Assembly (NCBI RefSeq): GCF_023008405.1
Contig: NZ_CP095376.1
Location: 8,102,501 to 8,166,500 of the forward strand
DNA: 64,000 bases
Direction of reading: 5' to 3'
Origin: Amycolatopsis sp. FBCC-B4732
GTDB taxonomy: Bacteria; Actinomycetota; Actinomycetes; Mycobacteriales; Pseudonocardiaceae
The notes under the pieces are model-generated. The model did not search any database. It was not told where the DNA came from and was given only the letters and a program-made list of their open reading frames with translations. The position numbers and the translations under genes are program-made. Each line of letters starts with the position of its first letter. The stretch's first letter is position 1. Shown piece after piece: positions 8,519-19,189 of this stretch.

Positions 8519-9840
8519 ATGCTGTCCTCGGGCCAGCTGCTGGCCGAGAGGTACAAGCTGACGAGCCGGATCGCCGTCGGCGGGATGGGCGAGGTCTGGC
8601 AGGCCAGCGACACCCGCCTGGACCGGACCGTGGCTGTCAAGATCCTCAAGGCCGAGCTCTCCGGTGACGCCGAGTTCCTCCACCGCTTCCGGACCGAAGC
8701 GCGGATGACGGCGTCGCTCAACCACCCCGGCATCGCCGCGGTGCACGACTACGGCGAGACCCTGTTCGACGGCGACCTGTCGATCGCGTACCTGGTGATG
8801 GAGCTCGTCGACGGCGACCCGCTGGCCGGCTTGCTGGCCAAGCACGGGCGGCTGTCGGCGGAGTTCACGCTCGACATGCTCGAGCAGGCGGGCAACGCGC
8901 TGCAGGCCGCGCACGAACAGGGCCTGGTCCACCGCGACGTCAAGCCGGGCAACATCCTGGTGACGTCGGCGGGCCAGGTGAAGATCACCGACTTCGGGGT
9001 GGCGAAGGCCGCGGACGCGGCCCCGGTCACCCGGTCCGGCATGGTCATGGGCACCGCGCACTACATCGCGCCGGAGCAGGCGCTCGGCTCCCCGGCCGAG
9101 CCGGCGTCCGACGTCTACTCGCTCGCGGTGTGCGGGTACGAATGCCTCGCCGGGCACCGGCCGTTCCTTTCCGAGAACGCCGTCACGGTCGCGATGATGC
9201 ACATCCGCGACATCGCGCCGCCGCTGCCACCCGACGTGCCGCCCGCGGCGCGCGCGGTGATCGAAGCGACGCTGGTCAAGGACCCGCGGCAGCGCTACAA
9301 CAACGGCGGCGAGTTCGCGGCCGCCGTCGCCGCGGTCCGCGCGGGGCTGCCGCTGCCGGCCCCGTCCGGTCTGGTCAACGCCGCCTACGCGACCGGGCAG
9401 CAGCCGCAGCAGCAACCGCCGCCGCAGCAGCAGGTTCCGCAGCAGCCGGTCCCGCCGCAGCAACAGCACATGCCGGTCGGTCCGCCGTCGCCCGCGGTGA
9501 ACCCGATGGTCGTCATCGGCCCGCCGTCCCGCCCCGCGGTGCGGCCGGTCATGATGCCGGTCCCGAAGAAGAAGTCCCAATGGGGCTGGTGGGCGCTCCT
9601 CGCGGCGATCCTGCTCGTTGTCCTGGTGGCGGGGATCGTGCTGATCGCGAAGATGATCGGCAGCTCCGGCTCGCCGCCGCACACCGGCCAGACGACGAGC
9701 CAGGTGGTCCCGGGCAGACAGCCGCCCACGGAAGAGCCGCCCGCTACGAGTGTCCTACCGGCGGAGTCTCCCGGCACGACCGACGATGGCCAGCAAGGCA
9801 TCATGACCACACCTTGGACGGAATGGAACGGCACCCAGAG

Positions 9841-9844
<4 letters not shown>
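8519..9844 (+). CDS. pknA: eukaryotic-type Ser/Thr protein kinase PknA
   Basis: A 441-residue transmembrane kinase. The kinase domain covers about residues 10-275, with the Gly loop [11 protein letters not shown]-binding Lys41 (VAVKIL), catalytic HRDVKPGN with Asp140, and DFGVA. A Pro/Gln-rich juxtamembrane region precedes one transmembrane helix at about 355-378, and the short external tail has no PASTA domain. That architecture, together with its place between pbpA and pknB, fits PknA. It probably phosphorylates division and wall-synthesis proteins. It overlaps pknB by 4 bp. Confidence 0.95.
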
Positions 9845-11811
<1,967 letters not shown>

Positions 11812-11822
11812 CGGAGGACAGC

Positions 11823-11859
11823 GAAAAGGCCCGCACGGTTCGCCGTGCGGGCCTTTTTC
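11823..11859 (+). terminator. rho-independent terminator after pknB
   Basis: Arms AAGGCCCGCACGG and CCGTGCGGGCCTT with a TTCG tetraloop, followed by TTTTTCG. It ends the fhaA-pknB operon and also lies just past the stop of the converging minus-strand gene. Confidence 0.9.
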
Positions 11860-11864
11860 GTTCG

Positions 11865-12182
11865 TCAGGCTTTGTCGAGGAATCCCCGGACGGCGCCGAG
11901 CACCTGTTCGGCGTCGCTCGAAGGGCCGCAGTCGAGTTCGAGTTCCTCGGCCGCGCCGGAGCGCTTCACCTTCAGGGAGACGCGGGATTCGCGGCAGCGG
12001 TGCAGCCACGCGAAGAGCGAGCTGCAGAAGACGCCGGCGGAGTTGCTCGTCACGCCGACCACGACGGCGTCGAAGAGCTGGACGCGGCCCCGGAGTTCGT
12101 CTTCCCCGCGCAGCCAGGCGGCGAGCTCCGGGAGCTCGCCGTCGGAATCCGGCACGGTGATCGCGACGATCCCAGCCGTCAC
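11865..12182 (-). CDS. EACC1-like small protein (effector-associated constant component)
   Basis: A 105-residue protein, probably starting at GTG 12182 because AAGGGAG lies six bases upstream; GTG 12197 is an alternative. It begins with a beta strand, then LPELAAWLRGEDELRGRV, a Ser/Gly-rich turn, SSLFAWLHRCRES, a strand VSLKVKR and a last helix. This resembles the EACC1 family that partners effector domains in actinobacterial NTP-dependent conflict systems. The assignment is by eye and needs a profile search. No CHAT, trypsin or NTPase effector is adjacent. The upstream same-strand neighbour is an ABC permease 100 bp away. Confidence 0.5.
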   Translation of the reverse strand: MTAGIVAITVPDSDGELPELAAWLRGEDELRGRVQLFDAVVVGVTSNSAGVFCSSLFAWLHRCRESRVSLKVKRSGAAEELELDCGPSSDAEQVLGAVRGFLDKA

Positions 12183-12282
12183 CCGTTCTCCCTTCACCCA
12201 GAACCGGAGAGGCCCCGAACCTTAGTCGGCCGCGGGCTCCCGCAGGAAGCCCGGTGCGGAAATTGAATTCTGCAAGTTGCCA

Positions 12283-12915
12283 TCACGAGCGGCGGCGCAC
12301 GAGAGCCGAGACGCCGGAGAAGCTGGCGGCCAGCAGGACCACCGACGTCCCGAGCGCCAGCGCCAGCGGGCCGGCCACCGGTTCTTCGTCGGTCAGGGCG
12401 TGCAGCAGCGGGTGGACCAGCGGGATCTTCGCCAGCAGCACGACGACCAGCGTGATGACGGCGGCGAGCACCGTCCAGCCGATCCGGCCCACCAGCAACC
12501 GCGAGCACGGGAGGGCGATCGCGATGCCCAGCAGCGCGCACGCGAGGTGGGCGAGCAGCCCGATGCCCAGCGCGGACGGCTGGACCTTGAACGACTTGAG
12601 CGCCGACCACACCTCGGTGATCACCGTGAGGACGAGCGAACACGCCAGCACCGCGAGGATCGCGCCGGTGATCATCCGCCGCCACTGGCGGGCGTGGCTG
12701 AGGGTCACCAGGCGCTGGACCGGGTCTTCGATGTCGAGCAGGGCGATCGTCAGCCAGCACGAGACGACCAGCAGGCCGCCGGCGCTCACGCCGAACAGCG
12801 GCAGCGGCGGCGAATTCGGGTCGGCGTAGAGGATCACGCAGAGCGCGAGGTAGGCCAGGAGCGCGGGCAGGTACCGCTGCGAATGGCCGAGCAGCACGAA
12901 GTAGTAGCGGGTCAT
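12283..12915 (-). CDS. polytopic membrane protein, probable ABC transporter permease
   Basis: A 210-residue membrane protein with about six hydrophobic segments, for example LPALLAYLALCVILY and VLAAVITLVVVLL. ATG 12915 overlaps the stop of the upstream ATPase (ATGA), indicating coupled translation and a two-gene transporter. It starts MTRYYFVLLGHSQRYLPALL, an N-terminus common in small permeases paired with CcmA-like ATPases in actinobacteria. The substrate is unknown. Confidence 0.75.
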   Translation of the reverse strand: MTRYYFVLLGHSQRYLPALLAYLALCVILYADPNSPPLPLFGVSAGGLLVVSCWLTIALLDIEDPVQRLVTLSHARQWRRMITGAILAVLACSLVLTVITEVWSALKSFKVQPSALGIGLLAHLACALLGIAIALPCSRLLVGRIGWTVLAAVITLVVVLLAKIPLVHPLLHALTDEEPVAGPLALALGTSVVLLAASFSGVSALVRRRS

Positions 12916-13703
12916 GGCGAGCACGGCGCCACCTCCCGCACCGACCAGCCGTCCTTCAACGCCCGCAGCAGCACCGCGTCCACCGCGGCGACCTCGACGG
13001 TGAGCACCACCTGCGCGCCTTCGACGACGGCGTGCCGGACGCCGGGCTCGCCGGCCCAGCCGGTACCGCCGCCGCGCAGGACGATCCGGGTGGTCGGCTC
13101 GGTGCTTTCCGCCGTGAGCCTGCCTTCGTCGATGAGGTGGACGACGTCGGCGTGGTCGTGCACGACCTGCGGGCGGTGGTCGGTGAACACGACGCTCGCC
13201 CCGCGCGCCCGCGTCTCGGCGACGAGCTCGCCGAGGATCGCGTGCGTGCCGACGTCGAGCCCGGACCACGGCTCGTCGAGGACCAGCAGGTCGGGGCGCA
13301 CCATGACGGCCTGCGCGAGCCCGACCTTCTGCGCATTGCCCTTGGACAGCGTGCGCAACGGCGCCGTCGGGCCGCCGACCAGCGCGAGCCGCTCGAGCAG
13401 CGGGTCGATCATCGAGAGGTCGGTGAGCCCGTGGATGCGGGCCATGTGCCGCAGGTACGCCCGCGCGCCCATCCGCTGGCCGGCCGGGAAGCGGTCCGGC
13501 AGGTAGCCGATCCGCGGGGTGCCGGTGAGGGAACCGGTGGTCGGGTGCGAGACACCGGCCATGATCCGCAGCAGCGTCGACTTGCCGGAGCCGTTGCTGC
13601 CGAGGACGCCGACGACGTGCCCGGACTCGACGGTCAGGTCGACGTCGCGGAGGACGAAGTCACCTCGCCCGTACCGCTTGCCGACCCCCTCGAGCCGGAT
13701 CAC
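12912..13703 (-). CDS. ABC transporter ATP-binding protein
   Basis: A 263-residue ATPase starting at GTG 13703, whose start overlaps the trpG stop. Walker A is GSNGSGKST (about residues 34-42), the signature is LSKGNAQK in place of LSGGQ, Walker B is LLVLDEP, and the H-loop is TDHRP. The weak signature is typical of small export-type systems. The last 60 residues after the ATPase core form a strand-rich extension seen in some CcmA-type subunits. Gene order trpG-ATPase-permease suggests one minus-strand operon. Confidence 0.88.
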   Translation of the reverse strand: MIRLEGVGKRYGRGDFVLRDVDLTVESGHVVGVLGSNGSGKSTLLRIMAGVSHPTTGSLTGTPRIGYLPDRFPAGQRMGARAYLRHMARIHGLTDLSMIDPLLERLALVGGPTAPLRTLSKGNAQKVGLAQAVMVRPDLLVLDEPWSGLDVGTHAILGELVAETRARGASVVFTDHRPQVVHDHADVVHLIDEGRLTAESTEPTTRIVLRGGGTGWAGEPGVRHAVVEGAQVVLTVEVAAVDAVLLRALKDGWSVREVAPCSP

Positions 13704-14344
13704 GCAACAGCGGCCTTCTGGAGCGCCTGGGTCGCGCGCTCGAGTTCGTTCACCCGGACCGGGTCGACGGGGTGCCCGGCCGCGGCCAGCCAGTTCGCCA
13801 GCATCCGGTGGCCGCCCTCGGTGAGCACGGACTCCGGGTGGAACTGCACGCCTTCCAGCGGCAGCTCGCGGTGGCGCATGCCCATCACGATGCCGGACTC
13901 GGTGCGCCCGGTGACCTCGAAGACGTCTTCGGCGATCGTCTCGGGCAGCACGGTCAGCGAGTGGTACCGGGTGGCCGTGAACTCCGCCGGCAGGTCCTTG
14001 AGGATGCCGGCGCCGGTGTGGCGCACCTGGCTCGTCTTGCCGTGGAGCAGCTCGGGCGCGCGGTCGACGGTGGCGCCGTAGACGACGCCGAGCGCCTGGT
14101 GCCCGAGGCAGACGCCGAGCATCGGCGTGTGCGTCTCGGCGCACTTGCGGACGACGTCCATGCTCTGACCAGCGCGTTCGGGCGTCCCGGGGCCGGGCGA
14201 GACCAGCACGGCGTCGAACTCGGGCACGCGGTCGAGGTCCACGACGTCGTTGCGCCAGACCGTGCAGTCGGCGCCGAGCTGGGCCAGGTACTGGACCAGG
14301 TTGTAGACGAAGCTGTCGTAGTTGTCGACGACGAGGACGCGCAT
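13700..14344 (-). CDS. trpG: glutamine amidotransferase, anthranilate/aminodeoxychorismate synthase component II
   Basis: A 214-residue class I amidotransferase that hydrolyses glutamine and passes ammonia to a chorismate-using partner. ATG 14344 opens MRVLVVDNYDSFVYNL, the canonical family start. The catalytic triad is Cys79 (GVCLGHQ), His169 and Glu171 (VQFHPES). In actinobacteria this near-origin copy sits next to pknB and is called trpG or pabA. No component I gene is nearby, so whether it serves folate (PABA) or tryptophan synthesis cannot be settled from the window. Confidence 0.92.
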   Translation of the reverse strand: MRVLVVDNYDSFVYNLVQYLAQLGADCTVWRNDVVDLDRVPEFDAVLVSPGPGTPERAGQSMDVVRKCAETHTPMLGVCLGHQALGVVYGATVDRAPELLHGKTSQVRHTGAGILKDLPAEFTATRYHSLTVLPETIAEDVFEVTGRTESGIVMGMRHRELPLEGVQFHPESVLTEGGHRMLANWLAAAGHPVDPVRVNELERATQALQKAAVA

Positions 14345-14512
14345 GGCGCCGAGCTTACCGGCTCCCCACGGCCGGTGATCCCGGCGCAATTTCCGTCCGA
14401 CCACAAGCGGGCCGGGTAGTCGCTGCCGTTCCCGGCGGCCTCGCCGACGCTCGCAACCATCGCTGCGCGGCCCCTCCCACCAGGTGGACCGTACGCGAGA
14501 TCACATTTCAAG

Positions 14513-14531
14513 TTAGGTGACCCTAACTTAC
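14513..14531 (+). promoter_or_regulatory. iron-box-like operator (IdeR/DmdR/DtxR type)
   Basis: TTAGGTGACCCTAACTTAC matches the DtxR/IdeR consensus TTAGGTTAGSCTWACCTWA at about 15 of 19 positions. It lies inside a perfect palindrome with 8-bp arms (AAGTTAGG/CCTAACTT, 14510-14529). It abuts the GTG start of the ferredoxin reductase gene, so a bound regulator should block its transcription when iron is plentiful. Confidence 0.65.
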
Positions 14532-14532
14532 G

Positions 14533-15888
14533 GTGGAACGTGTGAGCCGAACTCTTCGCGTAGCCGTGGTGGGCGCCGGTCCCGCCGGGATCTACGCCGC
14601 CGACATCCTCGACAAGTCCGACGCCGACGTGCAGATCGACCTGTTCGAGCGCATGCCGGCGCCGTTCGGGCTGATCCGCTACGGCGTCGCCCCCGATCAC
14701 CCGCGCATCAAGGGCATCGTGACCGCGCTGGAGAAGGTGCTGTCGAAGCCGAACGTCCGGCTGCTGGGCAACATCGACTACGGCACCGACATCAAGCTCG
14801 ACGAGCTGCGCGAGTTCTACGACGCGGTGATCTTCTCGACCGGTGCGTCGGCCGACCGCGCGCTCGACATCCCGGGCGCCGACCTCGACGGCAGTTACGG
14901 CGCCGCCGACTTCGTGTCCTGGTACGACGGGCACCCGGACGTGCCGCGGACCTGGCCGCTGACGGCGTCTTCGGTCGCGGTCCTCGGCGTCGGCAACGTC
15001 GCTCTCGACGTCGCGCGCGTCCTGGCGAAGACGGCGGACGAGCTGCTGACCACGGACATCCCGGAGAACGTCTACCAGGGCCTCAAGGCCAGCCCGGTGA
15101 CCGACGTGCACGTGTTCGGCCGCCGCGGGCCGGCGCAGGCGAAGTTCACGCCGCTGGAGCTGCGCGAGCTCGACCACTCGCCGAACGTCGAGGTCATCGT
15201 GTACCCCGAGGACATCGAGTTCGACGAGGGCAGCATCGCGGCGCTGCGGGCGTCGAAGCAGATCGACATGGTCGTGAAGACGTTGCAGGAGTGGGCGATC
15301 CGCGAGCCCGGTACCCGGCCGCGGCGGCTGCACCTGCACTTCTTCCACTCCCCCGCGGAGATCGTCGGCACCGGCGGCCGCGTCACCGGGCTGCGCACCG
15401 AACGCACCGAGCTCACCGGCGACGGGAACGTCCGCGGCACGGGCGAATTCCACGACTGGGACGTCCAGGCGGTCTACCGCGCGGTCGGCTACCTGTCGTC
15501 GCACCTGCCGGAGATCCCGTTCGACCACACGGCGGGCGTCGTCCCGAACCAGGCCGGCCGTGTGCTGGACCTGGACGAAAACCAGCTCCCCGGCGTGTAC
15601 GTGACGGGCTGGATCAAGCGCGGCCCGGTCGGCCTGATCGGCCACACGAAGGGCGACGCGGCGGAGACCGTCGCGAGCCTGCTGGCGGACGCGGACACGT
15701 TGACGGCGCCGAAGTTCTCCTCACCCGACGCGATCCTGGACTTCCTGGCCACGCGCGGGATCCCGTTCACGACGTGGGACGGCTGGGGCCGCTTGGACGC
15801 GCACGAGAAGTCGCTCGGTTCGGCGGCGGGCCGGGAGCGGATCAAGGTCGTCGAGCGCGAAGAGATGACGCGGGTTTCGCGCGGCTAG
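14533..15888 (+). CDS. fprA: FprA-type ferredoxin/adrenodoxin-NADP+ reductase
   Basis: A 451-residue FAD enzyme that moves electrons from NADPH to ferredoxins. The N-terminal FAD motif VVGAGPAG lies at residues 12-19. The NADPH-binding GVGNVALD is near 155, and ATG-like RRGPAQAKFT and GWIKRGPVGLIGHTKGDA are conserved in mycobacterial FprA and mitochondrial adrenodoxin reductase. GTG 14533 has no good ribosome site and directly abuts the iron box; GTG 14542 is an alternative, and a leaderless message is possible. It could feed P450s or Fe-S assembly. It converges with the response regulator with a 4-bp overlap. Confidence 0.9.
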   Translation: MERVSRTLRVAVVGAGPAGIYAADILDKSDADVQIDLFERMPAPFGLIRYGVAPDHPRIKGIVTALEKVLSKPNVRLLGNIDYGTDIKLDELREFYDAVIFSTGASADRALDIPGADLDGSYGAADFVSWYDGHPDVPRTWPLTASSVAVLGVGNVALDVARVLAKTADELLTTDIPENVYQGLKASPVTDVHVFGRRGPAQAKFTPLELRELDHSPNVEVIVYPEDIEFDEGSIAALRASKQIDMVVKTLQEWAIREPGTRPRRLHLHFFHSPAEIVGTGGRVTGLRTERTELTGDGNVRGTGEFHDWDVQAVYRAVGYLSSHLPEIPFDHTAGVVPNQAGRVLDLDENQLPGVYVTGWIKRGPVGLIGHTKGDAAETVASLLADADTLTAPKFSSPDAILDFLATRGIPFTTWDGWGRLDAHEKSLGSAAGRERIKVVEREEMTRVSRG

Positions 15889-16544
15889 GCGTCCGCGCCG
15901 AGGTAGGCGAGAACGGCCAGCACGCGGCGGTTCGTGTCGTCCGAAGCCGTGATCCCGAGCTTCGCGAAGATGTTCGCCGTGTGCTTGCCGACCGCCCCTT
16001 CGCTGAAGTGCAGCTTCGCCGCGATCGCCGCGTTCGAGCAGCCTTCGGCCATCAGGCCGAGCACCTCGCGTTCGCGGGCCGTCAACGCGGCCAGCGGGTC
16101 GGTGGCGTTGCCCGCCACCAGTTTCGCGATCACCTCGGGGTCCATCACCGTGCCGCCGGCGGCGACCCGGCGGACGGCGTCGATGAACTGGTCCGCGTTG
16201 AACACGCGGTCCTTCAACAGGTAGCCGATCGCGCCCGTGCCGTCGGCCAGCAGTTCGCGCGCGTACAGCTGCTCGACGTGCTGGGAGAGCACGAGGATCG
16301 GCAGCCCCGGGACCTCGCGGCGGGCGGCCAGCGCGACCTGGAGGCCCTCGTCGGTGTTCGTCGGCGGCATCCGGACGTCCACAATGGACACCTCGGGCCG
16401 GTGTTCCCGCAATGCGTCCGCCAGTTCGGGACCGCTGCCGACCGCCGCGACGACGTCGAAGCCGTGCGCCGCCAGGAGGTGCGTCAGACCGTCTCGGAGG
16501 AGGTACTGGTCTTCGGCGACAACGGTTCTGGGTCGATCTGACAC
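15885..16544 (-). CDS. NarL/LuxR-family response regulator
   Basis: A 219-residue regulator. The receiver domain (1-120) has acidic residues at 11-12 (AEDQ), phospho-acceptor Asp56 (SIVDVRMPP) and the conserved Lys in YLLKD. The C-terminal LuxR helix-turn-helix begins LTAREREVLGLMAEG. It starts at GTG 16544, 61 bp inside the end of the upstream histidine kinase gene, so the two are co-transcribed and translation is probably coupled. The obvious target is the divergent ABC-2 exporter at 18476-19920. Confidence 0.92.
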   Translation of the reverse strand: MSDRPRTVVAEDQYLLRDGLTHLLAAHGFDVVAAVGSGPELADALREHRPEVSIVDVRMPPTNTDEGLQVALAARREVPGLPILVLSQHVEQLYARELLADGTGAIGYLLKDRVFNADQFIDAVRRVAAGGTVMDPEVIAKLVAGNATDPLAALTAREREVLGLMAEGCSNAAIAAKLHFSEGAVGKHTANIFAKLGITASDDTNRRVLAVLAYLGADA

Positions 16545-18304
16545 GGGAGCTCCACGGTCGCCCTGGTCGGCCCGCCGATCGGGCTGGTCAGCGTCAACCT
16601 ACCGTCGAAGGCGCCCAGCCTGCGTTCGATTCCGCGGAGTCCCGACCCGCGGGCCGGGTTCGCGCCGCCCGGGCCTTCGTCGGTCACCACCAGCGTCAGC
16701 AGGTCCTCGTCGAAGGAAACCTCGATCGACGCCCGTTTCGCGCCGTGCTTCGCCGCGTTGCCGAGCAGCTCGGACACCGTGAAGTACGCGCACGCCTCCG
16801 CCGGCTCCTCGAGCCGGTCCGGCAGCGAGCCGGTGACCGGCACCTTCAGCGGGCTGTCCAGTGCCAGCGCGCGGATGGCGTCCAGCAGCCCGCGTTCGGA
16901 GAGCACCGGCGGGTGGATGCCGCGGATCAGCACCCGCAGCTCGGTGAGCGCCTCCGACGACGACGCGCGCAGCTCGGCCGCGAGCCGTTTCGCCGCGGCC
17001 GGGTCGGTGTCCACCAGCGCCTCGACCGCGCCGAGCTTCATGCCCATCGCGACCAGCCGGGACTGGATGCCGTCGTGCAGGTCGCGCTCGATCCGGCGCA
17101 GCTCCGCCGCCTGCGCGACCGTGACGTCGGTGCGCGTCTGCTTGAGCCGTTCGACGCGCCGGGCGAGCCGGGACGACTCGGTCGGCCCGAGCCACACCTT
17201 GACGAAGCGGGCCTGTTGGCGGGCGAGCCAGGTGGTCGGGACCAGGCCGGCGACGATCATCGCCAGCGCCAGCGGGGTCTGCGCGAGCGCACCCAGGTGC
17301 GTCGACACCTCGGGCAGGACCAGCCAGCGGACCGGGGAGCTCACGAACGGCCGCCACCCCCACAGCGTCACCAGGCCGACGAGCCCCCAGCCGAGCAACG
17401 CGACCGTCGGCAGGGTCAGCGCCAGCGAGACGAGCGGGATCAGGCCGCCGCCGGCGAGGTCGCGCCAGGTCGCCCGGTCGCGCAGGATCCACCGCCTGCG
17501 GGCGTGCTGCACCGGCCAGAACGGCTCGTCGTAGAGCTGCTTGCCGACCTGGTAGAGCCCGTCCGGTCGCGGCACCGGCAGGCCGGGCGGCGGCAGGTAC
17601 GGGCGGGCGATCCGCACCCCGGTCCAGTTCCCGGTTTCGCGGCGCAGCGTGTCGGTGATGGTCCGGCTCCACAGCACGACGGGGGCCGCCACCGGCGTGG
17701 CAACGGCGATGACGACCAGCTGCCACGCCGAAAAGACGAACTGCACCAGGGAAAGCACGAGGATGCCGATCTGGTGCCCCAGCGATTCCAGGTGCCGCTG
17801 CAGCCGGTTCCCGCGGCGTTCGACCACCGGCCGCGGGCCGAGCCACCAGCGCGTCCACCGGCCGTAGCCACGCAGCACCGACGGCCCGCCGACCAGCACG
17901 GCGACCGGCAGGAACAGCGTGAGCAGCGGGTTCACCAGCTGCCACGCGAACTCGCGCTCGGCCGCCGGGTCCTCCAGCGCCCAGGTGAGGCGGTGCTGCC
18001 AGCGGATCCAGAACGCCCGCTTGTAGAGCGTGTTGCCGTCGCGGTACCAGCCGTCGCGCTCGCGCACGGGCTCCGGCGGCTCGGGCTGGTACGGCGCTTC
18101 GACCTCGACGCCGCACCAGCGCCCGGCCAGCGCCCGGGCCGTCGTCGAGCGGCCGCGGGCCCATTCGACCGCGGGGCCCAGGAAGAACACCAGCCCGACG
18201 CAGAGCAGCGCGAACGCGATCAGCTCGACCAGCACGTCGAACCAGCTCAGCAGCGAACGCGCGGTCAGCGCCAGCGCCCGGCCGAGGGCACGCGGGTACG
18301 TCAT
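16484..18304 (-). CDS. sensor histidine kinase with two membrane sensor modules
   Basis: A 606-residue membrane kinase; ATG 18304 follows GGAGGT. The N-terminal half has two similar modules, each a hydrophobic pair, a soluble loop with WYRDGNTLYKRAFW or LYQVGKQLYDEPFW, and another hydrophobic pair. These resemble the putative sensor domain common in actinobacterial kinases of ABC-linked two-component systems. HisKA_3 follows with His410 in RDLHDGIQ, then an HATPase domain with ELLGNAAKH, DEGPG and GSGLRGIERRL. The stimulus is unknown; membrane or antibiotic stress is the usual inference for this architecture. Confidence 0.9.
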   Translation of the reverse strand: MTYPRALGRALALTARSLLSWFDVLVELIAFALLCVGLVFFLGPAVEWARGRSTTARALAGRWCGVEVEAPYQPEPPEPVRERDGWYRDGNTLYKRAFWIRWQHRLTWALEDPAAEREFAWQLVNPLLTLFLPVAVLVGGPSVLRGYGRWTRWWLGPRPVVERRGNRLQRHLESLGHQIGILVLSLVQFVFSAWQLVVIAVATPVAAPVVLWSRTITDTLRRETGNWTGVRIARPYLPPPGLPVPRPDGLYQVGKQLYDEPFWPVQHARRRWILRDRATWRDLAGGGLIPLVSLALTLPTVALLGWGLVGLVTLWGWRPFVSSPVRWLVLPEVSTHLGALAQTPLALAMIVAGLVPTTWLARQQARFVKVWLGPTESSRLARRVERLKQTRTDVTVAQAAELRRIERDLHDGIQSRLVAMGMKLGAVEALVDTDPAAAKRLAAELRASSSEALTELRVLIRGIHPPVLSERGLLDAIRALALDSPLKVPVTGSLPDRLEEPAEACAYFTVSELLGNAAKHGAKRASIEVSFDEDLLTLVVTDEGPGGANPARGSGLRGIERRLGAFDGRLTLTSPIGGPTRATVELPCQIDPEPLSPKTSTSSETV

Positions 18305-18475
18305 CCCGGCACCTCCTTTCCCCCGGAATCTTCGCCGGACCGCCGGCGCGGCCGCGATCCGCGAAGCCCCACGAACGGGGTGGGCCCAGCCCCACCCCCG
18401 CTTCAGCAAAACGCTACCTGAGCTGGGGTTTCAGCGTCATTCCGCGCGGGCGGGCCGATTCGTAGCTTTGTCGGC

Positions 18476-19189
18476 ATGCCCCTCATCGAAGTCACCGACC
18501 TCCGCAAGCGCTACGGCACCCGGGTCGCGGTCGACGGCGTTTCGTTCACCGTCGAGCGCGGCGAAATCTTCGGCATCCTCGGCACGAACGGCGCCGGGAA
18601 GACCACCACCGTCGAATGCCTCCAGGGCCTGCGCCGGGCCGACGGCGGCACGCTCTCCGTGCTCGGCCTCGACCCGGCGACCGACCGCGCGGCGCTGACC
18701 CGCCGCGTCGGCGTCCAGCTGCAGGAAAGCCAGCTGCCCGCGAAGCTGCGGGTGCGCGAGGCGCTGGAGCTGTTCGCTTCCTTCTACCCCGACCCGGCGG
18801 ACATCGACGTCCTGCTCGACCAGCTCGACCTGCGCGACCACGCCCGCAGCGCGTTCGGGAAGCTCTCCGGCGGCCAGAAGCAGCGCGTGTCGATCGCACT
18901 GGCCCTCGTCGGCCGGCCCGAGCTGGCGATCCTCGACGAGCTCACCACCGGGCTCGACCCGCACGCCCGCCGCGAAACCTGGCAGCTGGTCGAGGGCGTG
19001 CGCGACACCGGCGTCACGGTCCTGCTCGTCACCCACTTCATGGACGAAGCCGAGCGCCTCTGCGACCGCGTCGCGATCTTCGACGCCGGGCGCGTGGTCG
19101 CCACCGGCACCCCGGCCGAGCTCCGCCAGTCCGTCAACGCGTCCACTTTGGACGACGCCTTCGTCTCGCTGACCAGGAGTGCGCTGTGA
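18476..19189 (+). CDS. ABC transporter ATP-binding protein (DrrA/NatA-like)
   Basis: A 237-residue export ATPase. Walker A is GTNGAGKTT (about 38-46), the signature is LSGGQKQRV, Walker B is LAILDELTTGLDP and the H-loop is LLVTHFMDEAE. Leu replaces Pro after the catalytic Glu. It is divergent from the histidine kinase across a 171-bp gap that should hold both promoters. The next gene, its permease, starts at a GTG overlapping this TGA. Confidence 0.92.
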   Translation: MPLIEVTDLRKRYGTRVAVDGVSFTVERGEIFGILGTNGAGKTTTVECLQGLRRADGGTLSVLGLDPATDRAALTRRVGVQLQESQLPAKLRVREALELFASFYPDPADIDVLLDQLDLRDHARSAFGKLSGGQKQRVSIALALVGRPELAILDELTTGLDPHARRETWQLVEGVRDTGVTVLLVTHFMDEAERLCDRVAIFDAGRVVATGTPAELRQSVNASTLDDAFVSLTRSAL

